Shown: in pieces, positions 7,456 through 15,779 of the stretch
How the letters are laid out: the number at the start of each line of letters is the position of its first letter
Numbering within the stretch: the stretch's first letter is position 1
From: GWC2-56-14 sp043731355
Lineage (GTDB): Bacteria > Nitrospirota > UBA9217
Assembly (NCBI GenBank): GCA_043731355.1
Contig: JAYTJE010000023.1
Location: 1 to 19,707, forward strand
Length of the DNA stretch: 19,707 bases
Reading direction: 5' to 3'
Position numbers and translations under genes: made by a program
The notes under the pieces: generated by a model
Told to the model about the DNA's origin: nothing
The model's input: only the letters and a program-made list of their open reading frames with translations
Databases searched by the model: none

Positions 7456-9195
7456 ATGGACATTTATAAAAGACTCCTGACGTTCCTTATCCCCTACAAG
7501 ATGCGGCTTACCGGGGCGGTTTTTTTCATGGGGCTCACCAGCGCCATGATCTCCGCCCAGACTTACTTGGTGAAGCCGATGCTGGACAAGGTCGTTCTTG
7601 CCAACGACATGAAGCTCGGTCTGCTGCTGGCACTGGGACTGATCCCCGTCAGCGCTCTCAAGGGGGCCACGGCATACGTTCGCGATTATCTCCTTGGCTA
7701 TGTGGGCCAAAAGATCGTTAATAATATCCGCGACCAGCTCTACTCGCATATTCAGGGCCTTTCCTTCTCCTACTTCACGAAGACCCCCACCGGGGTCATT
7801 ATGTCGCGTATCACCAACGATGTTAACCTCGTTCAGGGCGCTCTTACCCGGGCGCCTTCGGCCCTGGCCCAGGGCATCCTTACCATGGCCGCGCTCACGG
7901 GGTATATCATTTACCTGAACTGGCGGCTTGCGGCGCTGTCCATTATCGTGCTTCCCCTTGCGGGCTTTGCTCTTTCGCGGTTCAGCCGCCGCTTTCGCGG
8001 CGTCAGCACCCAGATGCAGGAGCAGCTGGGCGTTCTGAACACGCACCTCCATGAGACGATCGCCGGGGTGCGCATTGTGAAAGCCTTCGGCATGGAGGAA
8101 TACGAAAGCAGGCGTTTTGCGGAGCGGAATAAATCTCTTTTCAACTCTTTCATGCGGGCCATCAAGACCAGCGCTCTTTCCCACCCGGTCATGGAATTCA
8201 TCTCCATGCTCGGCACGTCCATGGTCATTGTCTACGGCATCTATTCCATAGGACGCGGCGCCATGACCGTGGGTGAATTCTTTTCATTCATGATGGCCCT
8301 TGTCTTTTTTTACCGGCCGCTCAAGGATTTGAACGGAATCAACAGCACGATCCAGGACGGCATGGCAGCGGCTAAGCGGATCTTCGAGGTCCTTGATACC
8401 AAACCGGAGATACAGGACAGCCCAACAGCCGTTCCCCTGCAGCGCGATTTCAGGACGATCGAGTTCCGTACTGTTTCGTTTCAGTACGAAGATGAGCTGG
8501 TGCTGAAGGACATCAATCTTACGGTGAGCACCGGGGAAACCATCGCGATCGTCGGGAAGAGCGGAGGAGGAAAAACGACGCTCGTGAACCTTATTCCCCG
8601 GTTCTATGATGTGACCGGCGGCAGCATCATGATCGACGGCGTCGATCTGAAAAATACCACCACGGCCTCGCTCCGTTCGCATATGGCGATCGTTACCCAG
8701 CAGACGATCCTTTTCAACGATACGGTAAAGAACAACATCGCCTATGGAAAACGCTCGTGCTCCATGGACGAGATAGCGCTTGCCGCCCAGGCGGCGCAGG
8801 CCGATGAATTCATCCGTGCGCTTCCGCTGGGCTATGAAACGATGATCGGGGAGGCCGGCGTCAAGTTGTCGGGCGGCCAGCGCCAGCGGTTGTCGATCGC
8901 CCGGGCGCTGCTTAAAAATGCGCCGATCCTGGTGCTCGACGAAGCCACTTCCTCGCTCGATTCCGAGTCCGAACGGGAGGTCCAGAAGGCGCTGGATACG
9001 CTGATGAAGGGACGCACCAGCTTTGTGATCGCCCACCGTCTTTCGACGATCATCAACGCCGACCGGATCATCGTGCTGAACAACGGCAGGATCGTCGAAG
9101 AGGGCAGGCATGAGGAACTGCTCGCGCTTGGCGGTGAATACAAACACCTGCACGATCAGCAATTTCGAGACGAGCCTCCTTCAAGGATGCTGTGA
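7456..9195 (+). CDS. msbA: Lipid A export permease/ATP-binding protein MsbA
   Basis: MsbA flips core-lipid A across the inner membrane using ATP. The protein is a 579-residue half-transporter: six hydrophobic segments in about residues 1-310, then an ABC ATPase domain. Visible motifs are Walker A GKSGGGKTT (367-375, Lys373), signature LSGGQ (471-475), Walker B ILVLDE (Asp495, Glu496), the D-loop SSLD, and the switch histidine in IAHRLS (His527). I chose the ATG at 7456 because MDIYKRLLTFLIPYK fits family N-termini; an in-frame ATG at 7429 would add nine residues and overlap lpxB. Its position straight after lpxB in an lpx operon supports MsbA over a general multidrug exporter. Confidence 0.92.
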   Translation: MDIYKRLLTFLIPYKMRLTGAVFFMGLTSAMISAQTYLVKPMLDKVVLANDMKLGLLLALGLIPVSALKGATAYVRDYLLGYVGQKIVNNIRDQLYSHIQGLSFSYFTKTPTGVIMSRITNDVNLVQGALTRAPSALAQGILTMAALTGYIIYLNWRLAALSIIVLPLAGFALSRFSRRFRGVSTQMQEQLGVLNTHLHETIAGVRIVKAFGMEEYESRRFAERNKSLFNSFMRAIKTSALSHPVMEFISMLGTSMVIVYGIYSIGRGAMTVGEFFSFMMALVFFYRPLKDLNGINSTIQDGMAAAKRIFEVLDTKPEIQDSPTAVPLQRDFRTIEFRTVSFQYEDELVLKDINLTVSTGETIAIVGKSGGGKTTLVNLIPRFYDVTGGSIMIDGVDLKNTTTASLRSHMAIVTQQTILFNDTVKNNIAYGKRSCSMDEIALAAQAAQADEFIRALPLGYETMIGEAGVKLSGGQRQRLSIARALLKNAPILVLDEATSSLDSESEREVQKALDTLMKGRTSFVIAHRLSTIINADRIIVLNNGRIVEEGRHEELLALGGEYKHLHDQQFRDEPPSRML

Positions 9196-9842
9196 TGCGG
9201 GCGAAGCTATTGTCCTTTATCGGCTGGCTGACAATCTCAATCTGGGGCGCGACCATACGGGTCACGTTCGTGGACCGTCAGATCCCGGAGCGTTTGCAGG
9301 CGGAAGACAAAAACTTTATTTATGCGTTCTGGCATGGCAGGCAATTTTTGCTGCTCTATACGCATCGCCATACCGGGACGGTCCTTCCCTCCAGTGAAAG
9401 CCGCGACGGTGAAATTCAAGCCATGATCCTGAAGCGGTTCGGGTACGGGGTGGTGCGGGGTTCGAGCAAGAGAAAAGGGGCCCAGGCGCTGCTCGGGCTC
9501 GTGGAAAACCTGCGCAGCGGAAAAAATATCGCGCTCGCCGTTGACGGTCCCCGCGGCCCCCTTTACGAGGTCAAACCGGGAATAACCTATCTGGCGGGCA
9601 AACTCAACAAGTCGATCGTGCCGGTGGTCACGAGCGCAAACCGGTCCTGGATACTCGAAAAAATATGGGATAAATATCTGCTGCCCGTGCCATTCACCCG
9701 GGCCCTCGTTCTGTACGGGGAGCCGATCGAGGTCACGGGAACGTCCGAGGGCGTTCTGGAGGCAAAGCGCGCGGAACTGCAAACGGCCTTGAACCGGCTT
9801 ATGGCCGAGGCGGATGGATATTTCACGAAACGGTCAGCATAA
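9195..9842 (+). CDS. DUF374 lysophospholipid-acyltransferase-like protein, candidate LpxJ-type lipid A late acyltransferase
   Basis: The protein is 215 residues with an N-terminal hydrophobic segment and DUF374 hallmarks: FWHGRQ (45-50), SRDGE (69-73), VRGSSKRKG (87-95) and DGPRGP (117-122). It overlaps msbA through TGATG (ATG at 9195); a GTG at 9192 is also possible. Some DUF374 proteins, named LpxJ in Campylobacter/Helicobacter relatives, add secondary acyl chains to lipid A in place of LpxL/LpxM. No LpxL or LpxM homologue is in this window, so this gene is the best candidate for that step. Direct evidence for the substrate is lacking, so I leave the symbol empty. Confidence 0.8.
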   Translation: MRAKLLSFIGWLTISIWGATIRVTFVDRQIPERLQAEDKNFIYAFWHGRQFLLLYTHRHTGTVLPSSESRDGEIQAMILKRFGYGVVRGSSKRKGAQALLGLVENLRSGKNIALAVDGPRGPLYEVKPGITYLAGKLNKSIVPVVTSANRSWILEKIWDKYLLPVPFTRALVLYGEPIEVTGTSEGVLEAKRAELQTALNRLMAEADGYFTKRSA

Positions 9843-9862
9843 TCCGATCGTAAGGGAGCGCC

Positions 9863-11128
9863 ATGTACTACACCGCATATAATCTGTTCTTGTTCGTCGG
9901 CACGGTCCTTTTTTTGCCGATCATCCTGTTCAAGCTCGTTACGGTGGCGAAGTACCGCGGCGGCATTTTGCAGAAGCTTGGCTGGGTCCGCAAGGACGTC
10001 ATGCAGGCGCTCGCGGGCAGCCGCCCGATCTGGGTGCACGCTGTTTCGGTGGGCGAGGTCATGGCGGTCCACCCGCTTGTTCGCGAGCTCAAGAAAAAAT
10101 ATCCCCGCGGGAAATTGATCATCTCCACCGTTACGATAACGGGAAATTACACGGCCCGCCAGCGCGTTCCCGAAGCGGATGCCGTGTTCTTTTTCCCTTT
10201 TGATTATCCCTTCGTGATCCGCAGGGTGCTCAGAATGATCAATCCGGCCATGGTGCTGGTGGCCGAGACCGAACTCTGGCCGAACTTTTTCAGAGAACTG
10301 AAACGGTCCGGAATACCCTCGGCGGTCATTAATGGAAGGATCTCTCCCCATTCATTCAAGAACTATGTAAAGTTCAAAGGTTTTTTCAGCCAGGTCTTTG
10401 AGCAGGTGGATCTGTTCTGCATGCAGTCCGATGCCGACGCCGAGCGCATCAGAACGATCGGGGCGGCCGCGGACAGGGTGCTGGTCACCGGCAATCTGAA
10501 ATTCGACCAGAAGCTTTCTGAACCCAACGCCCACCCGGTCTCCATAGCAAAGACACGCAAGGTCATCACGGCGGGGAGCACACACCGCGGCGAGGAAGAA
10601 GCGCTCCTGTGGGTGTTCTCGAGATTGCGGGACAAATTCCCGGAACTGCTGCTCATTATCGCACCGCGCCATCCCGAGCGGTTCGACGAGGTTGAAGGGC
10701 TTGTCCACAGCGCAGGATTTGATTGCCAGCGGCGCACCCGTCTCAAAGGTCAATTCAAAGATGTTCTCCTGCTCGATACCATCGGTGAACTCAGATCGTT
10801 CTACGCGGTATGCGATATTGCCTTTGTCGGGGGAAGCCTGGTTAAGATCGGGGGGCATAACCTCCTGGAGCCCGCCGCCGTAAAAAAACCGGTGATCTTC
10901 AGCAAGTATATGTTCAATTTCAAGGAAATATCCGAAGCGCTCATCGCCGCGGGCGGCGGCATTATGGTCAAGGATAAAAAGGAGCTCCATGTCCAGCTGG
11001 AGGGCCTGCTCACCGATACCGGGCGCGCGCGTCAGATCGGTGAACGCGCGTTCAAGGTCATCGAGTTGAATTCCGGCGCGGCCCGAAAGACCATAGCCGC
11101 CGTCGATCGGTTCATAACGCGTTCATGA
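9863..11128 (+). CDS. waaA: 3-deoxy-D-manno-octulosonic acid transferase WaaA/KdtA
   Basis: WaaA (GT30) attaches Kdo from CMP-Kdo to lipid IVA at the cytoplasmic face of the inner membrane. The protein is 421 residues, as expected. It starts with a membrane anchor (about 5-27), then HAVSVGEV (59-66), in which Glu65 matches the catalytic glutamate. ETELWPN (135-141), NGRIS (157-161), TGNLKFD (209-215) and GGHNLLEPAA (330-339) are conserved family stretches. The ATG at 9863 follows AAGGGAG (9852-9858). Whether it adds one or more Kdo residues cannot be read from the sequence. It overlaps lpxK by ATGA at 11125-11128. Confidence 0.95.
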   Translation: MYYTAYNLFLFVGTVLFLPIILFKLVTVAKYRGGILQKLGWVRKDVMQALAGSRPIWVHAVSVGEVMAVHPLVRELKKKYPRGKLIISTVTITGNYTARQRVPEADAVFFFPFDYPFVIRRVLRMINPAMVLVAETELWPNFFRELKRSGIPSAVINGRISPHSFKNYVKFKGFFSQVFEQVDLFCMQSDADAERIRTIGAAADRVLVTGNLKFDQKLSEPNAHPVSIAKTRKVITAGSTHRGEEEALLWVFSRLRDKFPELLLIIAPRHPERFDEVEGLVHSAGFDCQRRTRLKGQFKDVLLLDTIGELRSFYAVCDIAFVGGSLVKIGGHNLLEPAAVKKPVIFSKYMFNFKEISEALIAAGGGIMVKDKKELHVQLEGLLTDTGRARQIGERAFKVIELNSGAARKTIAAVDRFITRS

Positions 11129-12192
11129 AAGCATATATTGAAGACCTGATGTACGGAAGGCGGCGCTCGTGGATCGTCGGTCCGATTCTGTCCGCGCTGT
11201 CATTGCTCTATCGAAGCGCTCTCCTGGCGCGAAGAGCATGGTACCGGCTCCCCTGGCCAGGGAAGAAAGAATTACCGTGCCCCGTCATATCAGTGGGGAA
11301 CATCGCGCTCGGGGGGACCGGCAAAACCCCGGCGGTCATCGATATTGCAGGTTTGATCCATCGAAGCGGGAAACTCCCGGTGGTCATAAGCCGCGGTTAC
11401 GGCAGACAGGACGAAGCGCTTCTCTCCATTGTTTCGGATGGGAAAAACGTACAGCATGATCCAATCAGGAACGGTGACGAACCGGTCCTGATCGCCGAGC
11501 GGCTGGCAGGAGTGCCTGTGGTGGTGGGAGCCGACCGTTACCAGGCCTCGCTTGCCGCGCTCCGGGAATTTCATCCCGACGTGGTCGTCCTCGATGATGG
11601 ATTTCAGCATATCCGGCTGCGTCGCACCCTTGACCTTGTCCTGGTCGATGCGGCGGAGCCGTTCGGAAACGGGAAGCTGTTTCCGGCGGGGGTACTCAGG
11701 GAGCCGCTCTCCGCCCTCAAACGGGCACATGCCATACTGATTACCCGGGCGGACCGGGGGGGCGACCTGACCTCTCTGAAAGCGACCCTGGGACGTTACA
11801 CCGCGGCCCGGATTTTTACGTCATCCCACGTGCCGCTCGAGCTGGTCAATATCGCCACGAACGAGACCCGGCAGCTGTCGTCACTGCGGAACGCAACGGT
11901 CCTTGCGTTTTCCGGGGTTGCCCGTCCGGCGTCGTTCCTGTCGCTTATGGAGTCCCTGGGCGCAGTGGTAAAGAACGCAGGCAACTTTCCCGACCATCAT
12001 GTATATAGTAAACACGATCTGGCGAACATCTTCCGGCAGGCTGCCGATGAACGCGTGAACCTGATCGTTACCACGGAAAAAGACGCGGTGCGCGTTCAGT
12101 CCCTGCACGCTGAGGGCATTTGGGCGCTCCGGATAGCGCTCAAGGTCGTTGAATCCGAAGCGTGGGAGCGAATGCTTCTTGAGGTGTTATGA
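11125..12192 (+). CDS. lpxK: Tetraacyldisaccharide 4'-kinase LpxK
   Basis: LpxK phosphorylates the 4' position of the lipid A disaccharide to give lipid IVA. The protein is 355 residues, with an N-terminal membrane-associating helix (about 15-40), P-loop GNIALGGTGKTP (58-69), ISRGYGR (88-94) and LDDGFQH (156-162), all diagnostic. PAGVLREPLSAL, about 40 residues later, is also conserved. The start overlaps waaA and the stop overlaps gmhB (ATGA at 12189-12192), so expression is probably translationally coupled. Confidence 0.95.
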   Translation: MKAYIEDLMYGRRRSWIVGPILSALSLLYRSALLARRAWYRLPWPGKKELPCPVISVGNIALGGTGKTPAVIDIAGLIHRSGKLPVVISRGYGRQDEALLSIVSDGKNVQHDPIRNGDEPVLIAERLAGVPVVVGADRYQASLAALREFHPDVVVLDDGFQHIRLRRTLDLVLVDAAEPFGNGKLFPAGVLREPLSALKRAHAILITRADRGGDLTSLKATLGRYTAARIFTSSHVPLELVNIATNETRQLSSLRNATVLAFSGVARPASFLSLMESLGAVVKNAGNFPDHHVYSKHDLANIFRQAADERVNLIVTTEKDAVRVQSLHAEGIWALRIALKVVESEAWERMLLEVL

Positions 12193-12773
12193 AAAAAGCG
12201 GTATTTCTCGATCGCGACGGCACGGTCAATGAAGAGGTCGGCTATCTGCGCGACCTTTCCCTGCTCATTCTGATACCCGGCGCCGGCAAAGCGATAAAAA
12301 AACTGAATGAGGCTGGCTTCCTCGTGGTGTTGGTCACCAATCAATCCGGCGTGGCCCGTGGCTATTTCCCCGAGTCGCTGGTGGCCGAGGCACATGCGCG
12401 GCTCAAAACCTTGCTCAGAGAAAACGGCGCGCGGCTCGATGCAATCTATTACTGTCCGCACCATCCGACGGCCGGCACGACCATCCATACGAAAGTGTGC
12501 GCCTGCAGAAAACCGGGGACTGGTCTGATCGACCAGGCGGCAAACGACCTCGCGATCGACGTCCGTCAGTCTTACCTGGTGGGCGACAAGTGGAGCGACG
12601 TCGAACTGGGACACCGCGCAGGGGCCTCCTCCATTCTCGTCAGGAGCGGTTTTGCCGCGGACGATCCGGGCAACGCGCGGCCCGCGCATGTTGCCGACCC
12701 TGATTTTATCGCGCATGATCTGGCGGAAGCCGCGGACTGGATCATTGCACACGGCAAGGCGGAGCGGTCATGA
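12189..12773 (+). CDS. gmhB: D,D-heptose 1,7-bisphosphate phosphatase GmhB (HAD family)
   Basis: GmhB removes the 7-phosphate from heptose 1,7-bisphosphate on the route to ADP-L-glycero-D-manno-heptose, the inner-core sugar donor. The protein is 194 residues. FLDRDGTVN (6-14) has the HAD nucleophile Asp8 and general acid Asp10; TNQSGVARGYF (50-60) is characteristic; Cys89, His91, Cys104 and Cys106 form the zinc site that separates GmhB from histidinol-phosphate phosphatases lacking it. LVGDKWSD carries the late acidic residues. The neighbouring heptosyltransferase supports the role. The other heptose genes (gmhA, hldE) are not in the window. Confidence 0.92.
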   Translation: MKKAVFLDRDGTVNEEVGYLRDLSLLILIPGAGKAIKKLNEAGFLVVLVTNQSGVARGYFPESLVAEAHARLKTLLRENGARLDAIYYCPHHPTAGTTIHTKVCACRKPGTGLIDQAANDLAIDVRQSYLVGDKWSDVELGHRAGASSILVRSGFAADDPGNARPAHVADPDFIAHDLAEAADWIIAHGKAERS

Positions 12774-13831
12774 AGCTTGCGGCAAAGAAGATCCTCGTCA
12801 TGCGCTATCGGTTCATCGGCGACACGGTGCTGACCGTGCCGTTCCTCAGAAATCTGCGTGAAGCTTTTCCCGCGGCGCGGATCGATCTGATGCTCGAGCC
12901 CTTCTCCGGGCAGGTGATCGAGGGCTGCCCCTATGTGGACCGCGTGGTCCCCTTTGAGTTCAAGACGATCCATACCTACAGCGCTGCCGCAAAGCGCGGC
13001 AAAATGGCCGGCTATCTTCATTACTGGAAATTGATCAGGGATGAACGCTACGATGCGGCCTTTGTTCTCAAACGGTCTCTTTCGAGCGCCCTCCTGGTCC
13101 GGCTTGCCGGAGTGCCGTGCAGGATCGGCTTTGCTACCGAGGGGCGTGGTATTTTGCTGACCGACCGGGTAGCCTATCGCCAGGACCAGCATGAGGTCCA
13201 GAACTTCCTCGATTGTCTGCGCGTACTCTCTGCTCCCGTCACCAATACAGCGCTGGAACTGTGGCCGACCCCGGAGCACGACAAAAAGGCCGCAGCGCTC
13301 ATGGCGGAGGCAGGCTGGAAAAAGGACGAGCTCAAGGTCGTTATTCATGCGGCAGCAAGCCTTCCGGCCAAACAGTGGCCCCTTGACCGGTTCGCGGCTG
13401 TCATGACCGTGCTTCGCGACCAACACCATGCCCGGTTTGTGTATACCGGGTCGGCCGGCGACGCGGAGCTGTATCGTGGCATAGAAAAGCTTGGCCCTTT
13501 TAACGGGCTCGACCTTTGCGGCGTGACGAATGTGCGCGAGAACCTTTCTGTGTATAAAAACATGGACCTCTTCTTCGGCGTTGACTCGGGCCCCATGCAC
13601 ATGGCCGCGGCCGTGGGCGTACCGGTGGTGGCCCTGTTCGGGCCGACCGATGAGCGCAAGTGGGGCCCCTGGGGAACTGGCCATACGGTCATTACCAAGA
13701 GGCTTTCCTGCTACCCCTGCAAGCCGCACAAGTGCGCTGATAATAAATGTATGAAGCTGATCTCGGTGGAAGATGCCCTCGTTGCGGTGGAAAAACATCT
13801 TTCAGCCAAACCCTCGAAGGTCTCGCGATGA
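12770..13831 (+). CDS. waaF: LPS heptosyltransferase, GT9 family (WaaF-type)
   Basis: The protein is 353 residues with two Rossmann-like halves of the GT-B fold. FIGDTVLTVPFLRNL (15-29) is the N-terminal acceptor loop with the conserved aspartate (Asp18). HAAASLPAKQWP (193-204) and FGVDSGPMHMAAAVGVP (269-285) are the donor-binding stretches, followed by LFGPTDERKWGPWG. A C-terminal cluster of four cysteines (314, 317, 322, 327) ending in CMKLIS is common in this family. It transfers heptose from ADP-heptose to the Kdo-lipid A core. The gene overlaps gmhB and the next glycosyltransferase by ATGA. Whether it acts as heptosyltransferase I, II or a later enzyme is not certain, so the symbol is the nearest family name. 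Confidence 0.8.
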   Translation: MKLAAKKILVMRYRFIGDTVLTVPFLRNLREAFPAARIDLMLEPFSGQVIEGCPYVDRVVPFEFKTIHTYSAAAKRGKMAGYLHYWKLIRDERYDAAFVLKRSLSSALLVRLAGVPCRIGFATEGRGILLTDRVAYRQDQHEVQNFLDCLRVLSAPVTNTALELWPTPEHDKKAAALMAEAGWKKDELKVVIHAAASLPAKQWPLDRFAAVMTVLRDQHHARFVYTGSAGDAELYRGIEKLGPFNGLDLCGVTNVRENLSVYKNMDLFFGVDSGPMHMAAAVGVPVVALFGPTDERKWGPWGTGHTVITKRLSCYPCKPHKCADNKCMKLISVEDALVAVEKHLSAKPSKVSR

Positions 13832-14649
13832 GTACGCAAAAGCCGAAACTCTCGGTCGCCATCATTACGTATAATGAAGAAGCGAACATCAGGAGCACGC
13901 TGGAGAGCGTTGCCTGGGCTGACGAACTCATTGTTGTTGATTCCGGAAGCGCTGACCGGACCCTTGCCATTTGCCGCGAGTATACGGACAAGGTCATTCA
14001 CCAGGACTGGCTCGGTTTCGCAGGCCAGAAAAACCTGGCCATAGACAAGGCAACCGGGGACTGGGTCCTGAGCCTTGACGCCGATGAGCCGGTCGAACCC
14101 GCGCTTGCGAATGAGATACGCGGGATTATTGCCGCGCCTGATGCGCTCGAGGGATACCGCATTCCGCGGAAAACGTTTTTTCTCGGAAAGCAGATTCGAT
14201 ACGGCGGCTGGTACCCGGACCGCAATCTTCGTTTGATCAGGAAAGGCGCGGGCCGGTTCGAGGAACGCGCGGTCCATGAAGCGATCAAGGCGCAGGGGCC
14301 GGTCGGCAACACGCGACACGCCATCCTGCATTACGCCTATCCCGACCTTGCCTCGTACCTGGCGTCGATTAATAAATATTCGTCGCTGGCGGTAAGCGTT
14401 ATGGCGGAAAAGGGGATCACGCGGTCCAAGACCGGCTGGGTCAACATGTTGCTCCGCCCTCTGGGCACTTTTGTGTTCAAATATTTTTTCCGGCTCGGCT
14501 TCCTCGACGGGAAACATGGCCTGATACTGAATCTGTTCCACTCTTATTATGTTTTCGCCAAGTATGCAAAGGCGTGGGAGTATACAATCAGGGTCCAGGG
14601 GCCGGGGTCCAGGGGGCAGGGTAAAGAGCAAGGGGCGGGAACTCGGTGA
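13828..14649 (+). CDS. Family 2 glycosyltransferase, WaaE-like LPS core enzyme
   Basis: The protein is 273 residues. LSVAIITYNEEANI (8-21) and ELIVVDSGSADRT (33-45) form the GT-A nucleotide-binding region, and LSLDADEPVE (81-90) contains the metal-binding DxD. GGWYPDRNLRLIRKG and VHEAI are typical of the WaaE/KdtX group, which adds beta-glucose or a similar sugar to inner-core heptose. The start at 13828 overlaps waaF; an in-frame ATG at 13747 lies inside waaF and is not used. The last 20 or so codons (from about 14590) are encoded by a G-rich heptad repeat and give a tail of Gly, Gln, Pro and Arg with no family similarity, apparently a read-through extension of an older, shorter C-terminus. 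Confidence 0.82.
   Translation: MSTQKPKLSVAIITYNEEANIRSTLESVAWADELIVVDSGSADRTLAICREYTDKVIHQDWLGFAGQKNLAIDKATGDWVLSLDADEPVEPALANEIRGIIAAPDALEGYRIPRKTFFLGKQIRYGGWYPDRNLRLIRKGAGRFEERAVHEAIKAQGPVGNTRHAILHYAYPDLASYLASINKYSSLAVSVMAEKGITRSKTGWVNMLLRPLGTFVFKYFFRLGFLDGKHGLILNLFHSYYVFAKYAKAWEYTIRVQGPGSRGQGKEQGAGTR
14591..14639 (+). repeat. Degenerate G-rich heptad repeat with G-quadruplex potential
   Basis: Cut every seven bases from 14591, the units read GGGTCCA, GGGGCCG, GGGTCCA, GGGGGCA, GGGTAAA, GAGCAAG, GGGCGGG. The first five begin with GGG. Bases 14591-14621 hold five runs of three or more G separated by 2-4 bases, meeting the usual quadruplex pattern on the plus strand. The tract encodes the tail of the GT2 protein and lies just before the GTG start of the next gene. 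Confidence 0.7.
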
Positions 14650-15749
14650 AGATCCTTTTCGTGAACAACTTCAGGGGCAGGGGGGGGGGAGAAGAATTCC
14701 TTCGCGACCTGCTTCCCGGACTGGCTGCCAGGGGTGTGAAGGTAGGTCTTATCTGCCGTCCCGGAACGCCGCTTGTGGAGATATTCAGGAACAGCGCCAT
14801 CGAACTTCACCCCATCGACCGGTCAGGCCCGCGGGGGATCAGTTCGGTATTCAAGACCGCGAAGATCATTCGTGAGGGCGGGTACGAGCTCATCGATATT
14901 CAGCGCGGCCACGACATTGTCCAGTCCTGGGTCGGGAGCAAGCTTTCCGGAAGGAAACCCGCGCTGATGTACACGCCGCAGGTGCCTGAGTTCATCCGGT
15001 CGCGCTTTCTGCTTTCCCGGATGCGGCATATCGTGACCATATCGCGCCACATCAGGGACCGGGTCATTGACTATTGTCCGAAGGTCGCTTCGCGGACCAG
15101 TATCATTTATTACGGCATCGACCTGGACATGTTCAAGCCGGTTCAGGCGCTTCGGGGGTCGCTCAGGCAGCGTTTTGACCTTTCTTCAGACGCACGGATC
15201 ATCGGTACGGTCGGCGACCTCTGGAAAAACCAGATCGAGTTCCTTGATGCGCTGGTCCTGATCAAAAAAGAAGTCCCATCCGCGTATTTCGCTCTGGTGG
15301 CAGCTCCGTCCGGCATAGGGCAGGTCCAGGCATTCAAGGAACGGGCGGAGAAACTGGGGCTGACCGGATCGATCCTGTGGGTGGGCAGGCTGGCAAAGGA
15401 AGATATGTATGCATTTTATGCCGAGCTCGACATTGCCGTATGCACTCATCGAAATGAGGGGTTCGGCATCTGGGTGCTGGAAGCGCTTGGTATGGGAGCG
15501 CCGGTGGTTGCATTCAATGCCGGCGGCGTCCGTGATTCTCTGGAAGGATGCCCGGCAGGCAGGCTGGTGAACGGGCCCGCGGAAATGGCCGCCGAGATAA
15601 TCCATATTCTTACTAGTAAAGATGTTCACAGACTGATGTCAAAGGCAGGACCTGCCTGGGTGGCTGAAAAATTCGGCCGGGAGCGGATGATCGATGATTA
15701 TTACCGGTTTTTTGCATCCCTGGTGAACAACCCCGATACCGGGGGATAA
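14646..15749 (+). CDS. Family 4 glycosyltransferase (GT-B), LPS core or O-antigen assembly
   Basis: The protein is 367 residues from a GTG at 14646 that overlaps the previous stop (GTGA). The N-terminal half starts MKILFVNNFRGRGGGEEFL, the glycine-rich donor-side loop of GT4 enzymes. The C-terminal half has YYGIDLDMFKP (155-165), GTVGDLWKNQ (187-196) and EGFGIWVLEAL (271-281), which carries the E-x7-E motif (Glu271, Glu279) that binds the nucleotide sugar. This looks like a retaining enzyme acting in the cytoplasm; the sugar cannot be predicted. The glycine codons at residues 12-15 contain a run of ten G, a possible slippage site: a one-base change there would stop the protein early. Confidence 0.85.
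   Translation: MKILFVNNFRGRGGGEEFLRDLLPGLAARGVKVGLICRPGTPLVEIFRNSAIELHPIDRSGPRGISSVFKTAKIIREGGYELIDIQRGHDIVQSWVGSKLSGRKPALMYTPQVPEFIRSRFLLSRMRHIVTISRHIRDRVIDYCPKVASRTSIIYYGIDLDMFKPVQALRGSLRQRFDLSSDARIIGTVGDLWKNQIEFLDALVLIKKEVPSAYFALVAAPSGIGQVQAFKERAEKLGLTGSILWVGRLAKEDMYAFYAELDIAVCTHRNEGFGIWVLEALGMGAPVVAFNAGGVRDSLEGCPAGRLVNGPAEMAAEIIHILTSKDVHRLMSKAGPAWVAEKFGRERMIDDYYRFFASLVNNPDTGG
14680..14689 (+). repeat. Homopolymer tract of ten G within GT4 coding sequence
   Basis: Ten consecutive G residues lie 34 bases into the GT4 gene starting at 14646, spanning the end of an AGG codon, two GGG codons and GGA. Tracts of this length near the 5' end of glycosyltransferase genes are classic phase-variation sites in other bacteria. 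Here it is in frame as read. Confidence 0.9.
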
Positions 15750-15763
15750 TGCGCTGAAGCTCT

Positions 15764-15775
15764 CCTTTCGAAAGG
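15764..15775 (+). repeat. Perfect 12-base palindrome before second GT4 gene
   Basis: CCTTTCGAAAGG is its own reverse complement and lies in the 30-base gap before the ATG at 15780. Its right arm supplies the AAAGG that would serve as ribosome-binding site. It is too short and lacks the T-run of a terminator. Confidence 0.4.
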
Positions 15776-15779
15776 CCTT

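Noticed and set aside
7186..8184. Minus-strand open frame of 332 codons opposite lpxB/msbA
   Set aside because: It is antisense to well-recognised lpxB and msbA codons and shows no coherent protein features.
12572..13798. Minus-strand open frame of 408 codons opposite gmhB/waaF
   Set aside because: Despite its length it mirrors strongly conserved GT9 and GmhB motifs on the plus strand; its translation has no recognisable fold or motif.
15764..15775. Palindrome CCTTTCGAAAGG as a terminator or operator
   Set aside because: There is no T-run, the hairpin would have almost no loop, and glycosyltransferase genes lie on both sides, so only a weak effect on translation is plausible.
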